DNA of 64,000 nt from Lysobacter arseniciresistens ZS79. Lineage in GTDB: Bacteria > Pseudomonadota > Gammaproteobacteria > Xanthomonadales > Xanthomonadaceae. The notes below the pieces were generated by a model. That model was not told where the DNA came from. It searched no databases and saw only the letters and a list, made by a program, of their open reading frames with translations. Of this stretch, positions 57,210 through 64,000 are shown in pieces. The position numbers and the translations under genes were made by a program. The stretch spans positions 62,001 through 126,000 of the forward strand of contig NZ_AVPT01000001.1 in NCBI RefSeq assembly GCF_000768335.1, in the 5' to 3' direction. Each line of letters begins with the position of its first letter. The first letter of the stretch is position 1.

Positions 57210-57295
57210 TTACCTGCTCCCTGGAACTTTACGGTTGAGAACCGGCGCGGGCCCCGCGCCGTCGCTGGTTGCAAGGAGAAGCAAACAGCGGAAAA

Positions 57296-57324
57296 AAACT
57301 ACCCCGCGCCCGGGGAAAGTGCAA
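57296..57324 (-). promoter_or_regulatory. Candidate cspA promoter
   Basis: On the minus strand, TTGCAC and TAGTTT are separated by 17 bp, leaving a leader of about 80 nt before the cspA ATG. The GC-rich spacer is unusual (CCCCGGGCGCGGGG, itself nearly palindromic). Confidence 0.55.
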
Positions 57325-57388
57325 TCGCACCGCCGCCGGCCGCATTTACTCGAACCACGATGGAAAACAGGGGAATCCCGCCTTGGAC

Positions 57389-57868
57389 ATGCAGTCCCTC
57401 TATTACACACTCGCCGCGATCCTGATCCTGGTCGGCGTGGCCGGCACCGTGCTGCCCGCCCTGCCCGGCCTGCCGCTGGTGTTCGCCGGGATGCTGCTGG
57501 CGGCCTGGGCCGGCGGGTTCGAGCAGGTCGGGGTCGGCATGCTGGTGCTGCTGGGCGCGCTCACGCTGCTGTCGCTGGGGATCGACTTCCTCGCCACCGC
57601 GATGGGCGCCAAGCGCGTCGGGGCCAGCCGGCTGGCGCTGGTGGGCGCGGTGGCCGGCACCTTCGCCGGGCTGTTCTTCGGGCCGGTGGGGCTGATCGCG
57701 GGGCCGTTCGTCGGCGCGTTGGCCGGCGAGCTGATCCACACCCGCGAGGTCGGCAGGGCGACCCGGGTCGGGGTCGGCACCTGGGTCGGCATCCTCGTCG
57801 GCACCGTGCTCAAGATCGGCCTGGCGTTCGCGATGCTGGGGCTGTTCGCGTTCGCCTGGCTGGTGTGA
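57389..57868 (+). CDS. DUF456 family membrane protein
   Basis: 159 residues with four or five hydrophobic helices and the DUF456 pattern GTVLPALPGLPLVFAGMLLA, then GAKRVGASRLALVGAVAG and GLFFGPVGLIAGPFVGALAG (glycine-zipper-like). ATG 57389 was chosen; TTG 57383 has better spacing from GGGGAA and is possible. No function is known for the family. It opens a plus-strand group of envelope and phospholipid genes. Confidence 0.86.
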   Translation: MQSLYYTLAAILILVGVAGTVLPALPGLPLVFAGMLLAAWAGGFEQVGVGMLVLLGALTLLSLGIDFLATAMGAKRVGASRLALVGAVAGTFAGLFFGPVGLIAGPFVGALAGELIHTREVGRATRVGVGTWVGILVGTVLKIGLAFAMLGLFAFAWLV

Positions 57869-57949
57869 CTGCCGGGACCGCGGAGCGACGCTTTCACGTC
57901 ACGCTGTTTCGCGCCAAGCCAAAGTGGGCCGCCTGAACGGGGGAAGCCA

Positions 57950-59239
57950 ATGCCACGCTGGAGCCGCAAGCGCATGACCGCAATCATCGTGTTCACCATC
58001 CTGGCGACCACCCTCGCGGTGGTGCTGGCAATCAACTTCGCCACGCCGGAAAAGGAACTCGAACGCAAGATCGAGCATCACTATTCGATCTCCGACCCGC
58101 AGTTCCGCCGCGAGATGTCGGTGATGATGGGGCCGTCGGTAATGCCCGGCAATTCCATCACCGCGCTCGACAACGGCGCCGAGATATTCCCGGCGATGCT
58201 GGAGGCGATCCGCGGCGCGCAGGTGTCGATCACCTTCGAGACCTACATCTACTGGTCCGGCGAGATCGGCGAGGAGTTCACCGAGGCGCTGTCCGAGCGC
58301 GCCCGTGCCGGCATCCCGGTGCACGTCACCATCGACTGGGTCGGCAGCATCAAGATGGACCAGGAGCTGCTGGACCGGATGGAGGACGCCGGCGTCGAGC
58401 TGGAGCGCTACCGCCCGCTGCACTGGTACAACCTCAGCCGCATGAACAACCGCACCCACCGCAAGCTGCTGGTGGTGGACGGCAGGGTCGGCTTCACCGG
58501 CGGCGTGGGCATCGCCGACCAGTGGAGCGGCGACGCCGGCGACCCGGAACACTGGCGCGACATGCACTTCCGCGTCGAGGGCCCGGTGGTGGCGCAGATC
58601 CAGGCCGCCTTCAACGACAACTGGATCAAGACCACCGGCGAGGTGCTCAACGGGCCGAAGTACTTCCCGCCGCTGCAACCGGCCGGCGACGCCGACGCGC
58701 ACCTGTTCATCGCCTCGCCCGCCGGCGGCAGCGAGAGCATGCACCTGATGTACCTGATGGCGATCGCCGCCGCGGAGGAGTCGATCGACCTGGCCGCGTC
58801 GTACTTCGTGCCCGACGAGCTGATCATGGGCGCACTGCTGGCGGCGCGCGAACGCGGCGTGCGCATCCGCATCCTGCTGCCGGGCGAACACATCGATTCC
58901 AGCGCCGTGCGGCTGGCGTCCAAGGCCAGCTGGGGCCCACTGCTGCGCGCCGGCGCCGAGGTCTACGAGTACCAGCCGACGATGCTGCACACCAAGCTGC
59001 TGATCATCGACCAGGAGCTGGTGTCGGTCGGTTCGACCAACTTCGACATCCGCTCGTTCCGGCTCAACGACGAGGCCAGCCTGAACATCTACGACCACGC
59101 GTTCGCGCAGGAGATGACCCGCACCTTCGAGCAGGACCTCAAGCCGACCAAGCGCTACACGCTGGAGATGTGGCAGCAGCGGCCGTGGACCGAAAAGCTG
59201 GCCGAACGCGTACTGTTGCCGATCAAGTCGCAACTGTAG
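57950..59239 (+). CDS. Cardiolipin synthase-like phospholipase D family protein
   Basis: 429 residues with one N-terminal transmembrane helix (about 10-29) and two PLD (HKD) half-sites: His170, Lys172, Asp177 in HRKLLVVDG and His347, Lys349, Asp354 in HTKLLIIDQ followed by GSTNFDIRSF. The layout matches ClsB/ClsC-type cardiolipin synthases, which join PG or PE into cardiolipin; a phospholipase or nuclease role is possible. RBS GGGGGA precedes ATG 57950. The BON-MscS gene starts 9 bp after its stop. Confidence 0.86.
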   Translation: MPRWSRKRMTAIIVFTILATTLAVVLAINFATPEKELERKIEHHYSISDPQFRREMSVMMGPSVMPGNSITALDNGAEIFPAMLEAIRGAQVSITFETYIYWSGEIGEEFTEALSERARAGIPVHVTIDWVGSIKMDQELLDRMEDAGVELERYRPLHWYNLSRMNNRTHRKLLVVDGRVGFTGGVGIADQWSGDAGDPEHWRDMHFRVEGPVVAQIQAAFNDNWIKTTGEVLNGPKYFPPLQPAGDADAHLFIASPAGGSESMHLMYLMAIAAAEESIDLAASYFVPDELIMGALLAARERGVRIRILLPGEHIDSSAVRLASKASWGPLLRAGAEVYEYQPTMLHTKLLIIDQELVSVGSTNFDIRSFRLNDEASLNIYDHAFAQEMTRTFEQDLKPTKRYTLEMWQQRPWTEKLAERVLLPIKSQL

Positions 59240-59248
59240 GGGTACCGC

Positions 59249-60607
59249 GTGAGGCCGTTGGCGAGACTGCGATTGCTGCTGCCGTGCCTGTTGCTGCCGT
59301 GCCTGCTGCTGCTCGCATCGGCTTCCGCCCGGGCGGCCGCCCCCGCGCCGCTGCCCGCACCGGAAGTCGGTGACCGCGCGGCGACCGCGGCCGGCTTCGT
59401 GGTCGCCGAGGACGTCGCCTCCACCGTCGAGTCGTCATCCGAACTCGCCGCCAGCCAGGCGCTGGCCCGCCGGCTGCAGCGGATGGAGGGCATGGAAGGC
59501 GTCACCGTCACCGTGCGCGGCGGAGTCGCCCGGCTCGAGGGCGAGGTGGTCGATGTGGAGGACCGCGTGCTGGCCGGCCAGGTCGCCAGCCAGCAGCCCG
59601 GCATCTCGGCGGTCGAGAACCAGGTGCAGCTCAGCACGCGCCTGTCGGACCGCTTCGACGCCGCGATCCGGCAGGTCACCGGCAAGCTGGTGCGACTGCT
59701 GGCCGCCACCCCGCTGCTGGTGGTCGCCATCGCGATCGTGCTGGCGGCGTGGTGGACGGGCCGCTGGCTCGGCCGGCGCACCCGCCTGACCCGGCTGGGC
59801 GAGGACAACCCCTATCTCGACGGGCTGGTACGACGGCTCGTGCAGTGGCTGGTGCTGCTGGCCGGCGTGCTGATCGCGCTGGACGTGCTCGGCGCGACCG
59901 CGCTGGTCGGCGCGGTGCTCGGCTCGGCCGGCGTGCTCGGGCTGGTGCTGGGCTTCGCGTTCAAGGACATCGCCGAGAATTACGTCGCCGGCGTGCTGCT
60001 GAGCCTGCGCCGGCCGTTCGCGCCGGGCGACCACCTGCGGGTCGAGGGCTTCGAGGGCAAGGTGGCCGCGCTGACCTCGCGCGCGACGGTCATGGTCACG
60101 CTGGAGGGCAACCACCTGAGCCTGCCCAACGCGCTGGTGTTCAAGTCGGTGGTGCTCAACTTCACCCGCAACCCGAACCGCCGCTTCGACTTCATCATCC
60201 CGGTCGATCCGGGCGAGTCACTCGGCGAGGCCGGCGACCGGGCGCTGGAGCGGATCGCCGCGGTGCCGGGCGTGCTGACCGAGCCGGGGCCGTCGTGGCA
60301 GATCCGCGGCTACGAGGGCGCCGGCATCGACCTGCAGTTCTTCGGCTGGGTCGACCAGCGCCACAGCGACCTCGGCCGCACCCGCAGCGAGGCGCTGCGC
60401 CAGGCCAAGGCCGCGCTGGCCGAGGCGGGTGTCGAGGGGCCGCGCTCGGTTCACTTCGTCCGCAACCTGCCCGACGCCGACACCGCCCCGCGCGGCACCA
60501 CCGGCGCCGAAGCGGAGGCGGCCAGCTGCGACACCTCGGTCAACCGCGACATCGACGCCCAGCTGGCCGCCGAGCAACGCGCGCTCTCCGGCGATAACCT
60601 GATCTGA
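59249..60607 (+). CDS. BON-domain mechanosensitive channel (MscS family)
   Basis: 452 residues. Signal peptide (1-30), periplasmic BON domain (about 68-130; GVTVTVRGGVARLEGEVVDV), then three transmembrane helices (about 147-250) ending in the Gly/Ala-rich pore helix VLGSAGVLGLVLGFAFKDIA and ENYVAGVLLSL. A cytoplasmic beta domain (RRPFAPGDHLRVEGFEGKV, GNHLSLPNALVFKSVVLN) follows. The BON unit may bind phospholipid. The start is GTG 59249 after AGGGG, 9 bp from the cardiolipin-synthase-like gene, so the two are an operon. Confidence 0.9.
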   Translation: MRPLARLRLLLPCLLLPCLLLLASASARAAAPAPLPAPEVGDRAATAAGFVVAEDVASTVESSSELAASQALARRLQRMEGMEGVTVTVRGGVARLEGEVVDVEDRVLAGQVASQQPGISAVENQVQLSTRLSDRFDAAIRQVTGKLVRLLAATPLLVVAIAIVLAAWWTGRWLGRRTRLTRLGEDNPYLDGLVRRLVQWLVLLAGVLIALDVLGATALVGAVLGSAGVLGLVLGFAFKDIAENYVAGVLLSLRRPFAPGDHLRVEGFEGKVAALTSRATVMVTLEGNHLSLPNALVFKSVVLNFTRNPNRRFDFIIPVDPGESLGEAGDRALERIAAVPGVLTEPGPSWQIRGYEGAGIDLQFFGWVDQRHSDLGRTRSEALRQAKAALAEAGVEGPRSVHFVRNLPDADTAPRGTTGAEAEAASCDTSVNRDIDAQLAAEQRALSGDNLI

Positions 60608-60628
60608 CCCCGCCGCCGAGTCCATGGA

Positions 60629-61849
60629 ATGAACCAGCCGCATCGACCCCGCGCAGGCCGCCGCGCCACGCCCGCCATCACACTCGCCCTGCCGCTTGCC
60701 CTGCCGCTTGCACTGGCCGCGCCGCTGGCCGCAGCGCAGTCCGCCGCCCCCAACCTTCCCGCGGCGGAAGCCTGCAGCCGGATCGAGATCGACGCCGAGC
60801 GGCTGGCCTGCTACGACGCCGTGCACCGCCACACCGCTATCGACCCGGCCACCGCCGACGCCCAGGCCAGCCGCGCGAAGGAGGCCAAGTCCGACATCGT
60901 GCAACTGGAGCGCCACGTCGACCGGCTCGAACGCGCCGCGCTGCCGCCGGAACAACGCACCCGACCCGGCGCCAACGACCTCTACAGCAGCGAGCCGGCG
61001 CTCGCCTCGCTGGAGGCGCGCATCGCCAACGCCGGCAAGGGCAGCCTGCTCGACAGCCGCTGGGAGCTGGCGCGCGACTCCAAGCTGGGCGTCTTCAACC
61101 TGCGCGCCTACAAGCCGGTGTACCTGCTGCCGGCGGTGTGGAACAGCAACCCCAACGAGCTGCCGACCAGCTCCAACCCCGACGTTCCGGCGGTGCACCA
61201 GTCGCTGAAGGACACCGAGGCGAAGTTCCAGCTGAGCTTCAAGACCAAGGCGGTCGAGAACCTGTTCGGCGACAACGGCGACATCTGGATGGGCTACACC
61301 CAGAGTTCCCGCTGGCAGGTCTACAACGGCGGCGACGCCTCGCGGCCGTTCCGCGAGTCCAACTACGAGCCCGAGGTGCTGGCGGTGTTCCGCACCGGCT
61401 ACAGCCTCGGCGGCTGGCACGGGCGAATGGCGGCGATCGGCATCAACCACCAGTCCAACGGCCGCGCCGACCCGCTGTCGCGCAGCTGGAACCGGGTGAT
61501 GGTCAACATCGGCCTGGACCGCGAGAACTGGGCGCTGATGCTGCGGCCGTGGTGGCGCATCTCCGACGGCGACGACGACGAGAACCCCAACATCGAGGAC
61601 TACATCGGCCGCGGCGACGCCACCCTCACCTACGTCCGCAACGGCCACGAGTTCTCGCTGGCGGCGCGCCACTCGCTGCGCGGCGGCGACGACTCGCGCG
61701 GCGCGGTGCAGTTCGACTGGGGCTTCCCGCTGACCCGCAACATGCGCGGCCACGTGCAGATCTTCGACGGCTACGGCGAGAGCCTGATCGACTACGACCA
61801 CCGCGCCACCCACATCGGCCTGGGCGTGTCGCTGCTGGAGTGGTTCTGA
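60629..61849 (+). CDS. pldA: Outer membrane phospholipase A
   Basis: Outer-membrane beta-barrel lipase that removes phospholipids from the outer leaflet when asymmetry is lost. It is 406 residues with a signal peptide (about 1-36). The catalytic triad is readable: His274 and Ser276 in GINHQSNGRADPLSRSWNR, with Asn288. The ending HATHIGLGVSLLEWF type and FDGYGESLIDYDHR are family marks. Extra N-terminal sequence (about 40-120) with coiled-coil character (IVQLERHVDRLERAALPPEQ) precedes the barrel. It starts 21 bp after the MscS gene. Confidence 0.93.
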   Translation: MNQPHRPRAGRRATPAITLALPLALPLALAAPLAAAQSAAPNLPAAEACSRIEIDAERLACYDAVHRHTAIDPATADAQASRAKEAKSDIVQLERHVDRLERAALPPEQRTRPGANDLYSSEPALASLEARIANAGKGSLLDSRWELARDSKLGVFNLRAYKPVYLLPAVWNSNPNELPTSSNPDVPAVHQSLKDTEAKFQLSFKTKAVENLFGDNGDIWMGYTQSSRWQVYNGGDASRPFRESNYEPEVLAVFRTGYSLGGWHGRMAAIGINHQSNGRADPLSRSWNRVMVNIGLDRENWALMLRPWWRISDGDDDENPNIEDYIGRGDATLTYVRNGHEFSLAARHSLRGGDDSRGAVQFDWGFPLTRNMRGHVQIFDGYGESLIDYDHRATHIGLGVSLLEWF

Positions 61850-61917
61850 CGCGTGTCTCGCCCGGTGTGACCGGCCTGCGCTAGGCTGCCGCCCATCATT
61901 GACGGACGGAACACGCC

Positions 61918-62874
61918 ATGCAGGCACGACGCATCCTTTCACTCGACGGCGGCGGCATCCGCGGCCTGGTCAGCTGCATCTGGCTCGGCGGCGTCGAGGA
62001 CGTGCTGGCCCAGGCCGGCAAGCCCGGCCTGCTGCGCAATTTCGACCTGGTGGCCGGCAGCTCCACCGGCGCGATCATCGCCTGCGGCCTCGGCCTGGGC
62101 CTGTCGCCCGACGCCATGCGCGAGCTGTACAAGACCCGCCGCCACGAGATCTTCCCCGGCATGGCCGGCCGTCTGTGGTCGCGCGCGACGCGGCTGCTCA
62201 GCGCCGGCCCGTCGGCGCCGCGCTACGACGCCAAGGGGCTGGAGGCGGTGCTGCGCGAGGTGTTCGGCGACACCGTCTTCGGCGCCCTGCCCACCCCCAC
62301 CGTCATCACCGCCTACGACACGCTGGCGCGCAAGCCGGTGGTGTTCAAGAGCTTCCACCCCGACCACCGCGACCTGCCGGTGTGGGAGATCTGCCGCGCC
62401 TCCACCGCCGCGCCGACCTACTTCCCCGCCCACGGCATGACGATTGCCGGGCGCGCCTGCTCGCTGATCGACGGCGGCATCGTCGCCAACAACCCGACCG
62501 CCTGCGCGATCGCCGAGGCGCTGCGCCACGACCGCCAGATCAGCCACTGCGGCAGCCTGGTGGTGCTGTCGATCGGCAGCGGCGAGCGCAACCGCCCGAT
62601 CCCGCTGCAGTCCGCGCGCGAATGGGGCGCGCTGGAATGGGCGGTGCCGATCATCGACGTGCTGTTCGACGGCAACACCGATTCGGTCGACTACATCGCG
62701 CGGCAACTGGTGGGCGACGCCTACTGCCGGATGCAGGCCGAACTGCTGGCCGGCCTGGACGACCTCGACGACACCAGCGCGACCAACATCGCCGCGCTGG
62801 AGATGCTGGCGACGGATTACCTGCAACAGGCCGACACCCGCGACAAGCTCAAGGCGCTGGTGGCGCGCCTCTAA
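61918..62874 (+). CDS. Patatin-like phospholipase
   Basis: 318-residue patatin-fold lipid hydrolase without signal peptide, so presumed cytoplasmic. Oxyanion hole DGGGIRG (10-16), nucleophile Ser49 in GSSTG, and catalytic Asp185 in DGGIVANNP form the Ser-Asp dyad. The fold is shared with CapV-type effectors of CBASS antiphage systems, but no cyclic nucleotide synthase gene is nearby, so a general lipase role is likelier. It starts 68 bp after pldA on the same strand. Confidence 0.9.
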   Translation: MQARRILSLDGGGIRGLVSCIWLGGVEDVLAQAGKPGLLRNFDLVAGSSTGAIIACGLGLGLSPDAMRELYKTRRHEIFPGMAGRLWSRATRLLSAGPSAPRYDAKGLEAVLREVFGDTVFGALPTPTVITAYDTLARKPVVFKSFHPDHRDLPVWEICRASTAAPTYFPAHGMTIAGRACSLIDGGIVANNPTACAIAEALRHDRQISHCGSLVVLSIGSGERNRPIPLQSAREWGALEWAVPIIDVLFDGNTDSVDYIARQLVGDAYCRMQAELLAGLDDLDDTSATNIAALEMLATDYLQQADTRDKLKALVARL

Positions 62875-62885
62875 CGTCCCGGACC

Positions 62886-63035
62886 TGTAGGAGCGACGTA
62901 AGTCGCGACCCACTGACAATCGAAACGCGCGCCGATCAACGCGAACCATCGTTCGCACGATCGCGGCAACCACGTGTTCGATCGATACGCGGCGTTACCA
63001 ATTGTCAGTGGGTCGCGACTTACGTCGCTCCTACA
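62886..63035. repeat. Inverted-repeat element, 35-bp perfect arms (REPIN-like)
   Basis: The arm at 62886-62920, which begins TGTAGGAGCGACGTAAGTCG, is repeated as an exact reverse complement at 63001-63035, with 80 bp between. Each arm contains its own small palindrome (GCGAC-GTAA-GTCGC). The layout is that of a REPIN or small non-autonomous mobile unit moved by a tyrosine REP-associated transposase. No transposase gene lies in the window. Confidence 0.93.
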
Positions 63036-63087
63036 ACACTGCGGACGACACATGCCGCGACCGCGGAATGGCCGCCCTGCACGCACA

Positions 63088-63113
63088 AGAAAAAGCCCCG
63101 CATCGCGGGGCCT
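63088..63113 (-). terminator. Terminator after the fumarase gene
   Basis: On the minus strand, GGCCCCGC/GCGGGGC hairpin followed by TTTTTC, six bases past the fumarase stop. The opposite strand has a weaker T run. Confidence 0.85.
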
Positions 63114-63118
63114 TTCCG

Positions 63119-64000
63119 TTACGCCACCACCACCGGGATCTTCCCGATGCGCGCCTGCCAGGCGCGCGGGCCGCTCTCGTGCACCGAGTCGCCGTTGCTG
63201 TCGACCGCGACCGTCACCGGCATGTCCTGCACGGTGAACTCGTAGATCGCCTCCATGCCGAGGTCGGCAAACGCCACCACGCGCGAGGCCTTGATCGCCT
63301 TCGACACCAGGTAGGCCGCGCCGCCGACCGCCATCAGGTAGGCCGACTTGTGCTCGCGGATCGCCTCGCGCGCCACCGGGCCGCGCTCGGCCTTGCCGAC
63401 CATGCCCAGCAGGCCGGTCTGCGCCAGCACCTGCCCGGTGAACTTGTCCATGCGGGTGGCCGTGGTCGGGCCGGCCGGGCCGACCACCTCGTCGCGCACC
63501 GGGTCGACCGGGCCGACGTAGTAGATGAAGCGCCCGGCCAGGTCGACCGGCAGCGCCTCGCCCGCGTCCAGCATGCCGACGATGCGCTTGTGCGCGGCGT
63601 CGCGGCCGGTCAGCAGCTTGCCGTTGAGCAGCAGGGTCTCGCCGGGCTGCCAGCTGGCGACCTCCTCGCGGGTCACGGTGTCGAGGTCGACCCGGCGCGC
63701 GTTCTGCGGGCTGTAGGTCAGCTCCGGCCAGTCCGCCAGCGACGGCGGGTCCAGCATCACCGGGCCGCTGCCGTCGAGGGTGAAGTGCGCATGGCGGGTC
63801 GCCGCGCAGTTCGGGATCAATGCCACCGGCAGGTTGGCGGCGTGGGTCGGGTAATCCTTGACCTTGACATCGAGCACCGTGGTCAGGCCGCCCAGGCCCT
63901 GCGCGCCGATGCCCAGCGCGTTGACCTTCTCGTACAGCTCCAGCCGCAGCTCCTCGGCGCGGTTGGACGCGCCGCGCTGCTGCAGCTCGGTGATGTCGAT
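63119..64000 (-). CDS. Class I fumarate hydratase, C-terminal part
   Basis: Fe-S fumarase (FumA/FumB type) that hydrates fumarate to malate. The frame continues to the right edge, so the last 293 residues are seen and the N terminus is cut off. The visible part covers the end of the alpha-like domain (GIGAQGLGGLTTVLDVKVKD; IPNCAATRHAHFTLDGSG) and the beta-like domain (GKLLTGRDAAHKRIVGMLDA; GPAGPTTATRMDKFTGQVLA; KAERGPVAREAIREHKSAYL). It complements succinate dehydrogenase encoded at 44-47.5 kb. A terminator lies just after its stop. Confidence 0.94.
   Translation of the reverse strand: MDITELQQRGASNRAEELRLELYEKVNALGIGAQGLGGLTTVLDVKVKDYPTHAANLPVALIPNCAATRHAHFTLDGSGPVMLDPPSLADWPELTYSPQNARRVDLDTVTREEVASWQPGETLLLNGKLLTGRDAAHKRIVGMLDAGEALPVDLAGRFIYYVGPVDPVRDEVVGPAGPTTATRMDKFTGQVLAQTGLLGMVGKAERGPVAREAIREHKSAYLMAVGGAAYLVSKAIKASRVVAFADLGMEAIYEFTVQDMPVTVAVDSNGDSVHESGPRAWQARIGKIPVVVA

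Noticed and set aside
61918-62874. A complete CBASS antiphage operon around the patatin gene
   Set aside because: No cyclic nucleotide synthase, Cap2 or Cap3-like gene is present on either side, so only a fold resemblance remains.

Overview
The window is about 64 kb of very GC-rich DNA (roughly 70 percent by eye) packed with genes of ordinary bacterial chromosome type. Gene content, gene order and protein style fit a gammaproteobacterium of the Xanthomonadaceae/Lysobacteraceae (Lysobacter/Luteimonas-like). The pointers are the uvrC-pgsA-tRNA(Gly-Cys-Leu) order, the serC-pheA-hisC-aroA operon, a fused two-component E1 dehydrogenase, and short inverted repeats starting TGTAGGAGCG, which are scattered through genomes of this family. 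The assignment is inferred from recognised families; no database search was done. No prophage, insertion sequence, CRISPR array or plasmid gene is visible.

Layout, left to right. 0-5.6 kb: the start of an RND efflux adaptor, two tandem c-type cytochromes, nfuA with a proline-rich membrane protein, phhB and a TonB-domain lipoprotein. 5.6-10.9 kb: rluC divergent from rne (RNase E) with a 486-bp leader, then a GacA/UvrY-type response regulator. 11-17.2 kb: a lipoprotein M28 peptidase, a cytochrome P450, tRNA-Ser, a LysR/azoR divergent pair, serS and a TonB-like protein. 17.2-22 kb: serC-pheA-hisC-aroA, an amino-acid and chorismate operon on the minus strand. 22-30 kb: FHA protein, PHA-system protein, a membrane protein with a nuclease-like fold, tRNA-Val, arsC-like, an FMN glutamate-synthase-like enzyme, an MltB-type transglycosylase and the yeiH/yeiE pair. 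29.9-32.8 kb: uvrC, pgsA and three tRNAs. 33-34.3 kb: DUF445 protein.

34.3-47.8 kb is one run of fifteen minus-strand genes with short gaps or overlaps. It begins with an SDHAF4-like assembly factor, sdhCDAB, sdhE and a YgfX-like protein (respiration). It continues into lolC/E-lolD (lipoprotein export), comEC, exbB-exbD, msbA, lpxK and kdsB (LPS synthesis and transport). ygfZ diverges from its head. 48.7-57.2 kb: fused E1 dehydrogenase, GNAT, glutaryl-CoA dehydrogenase, glycine-zipper proteins, TatD, TcdA, an anchored cytochrome c' and cspA. 57.4-62.9 kb: a plus-strand group of five envelope genes (DUF456, cardiolipin-synthase-like, BON-MscS channel, outer-membrane phospholipase A, patatin). 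The window ends with a 35-bp perfect inverted-repeat element and the C-terminal part of a class I fumarase.

Most of the window is housekeeping. The least explained parts are the 57.4-62.9 kb phospholipid/mechanosensitive cluster, the membrane protein with a degenerate Mrr-like domain at 23.3 kb, the single LolC/E protein with mixed features, and the proline-rich TonB-like protein next to nfuA. I found no clearly new multi-gene system, and the lipid cluster is the best candidate for one.
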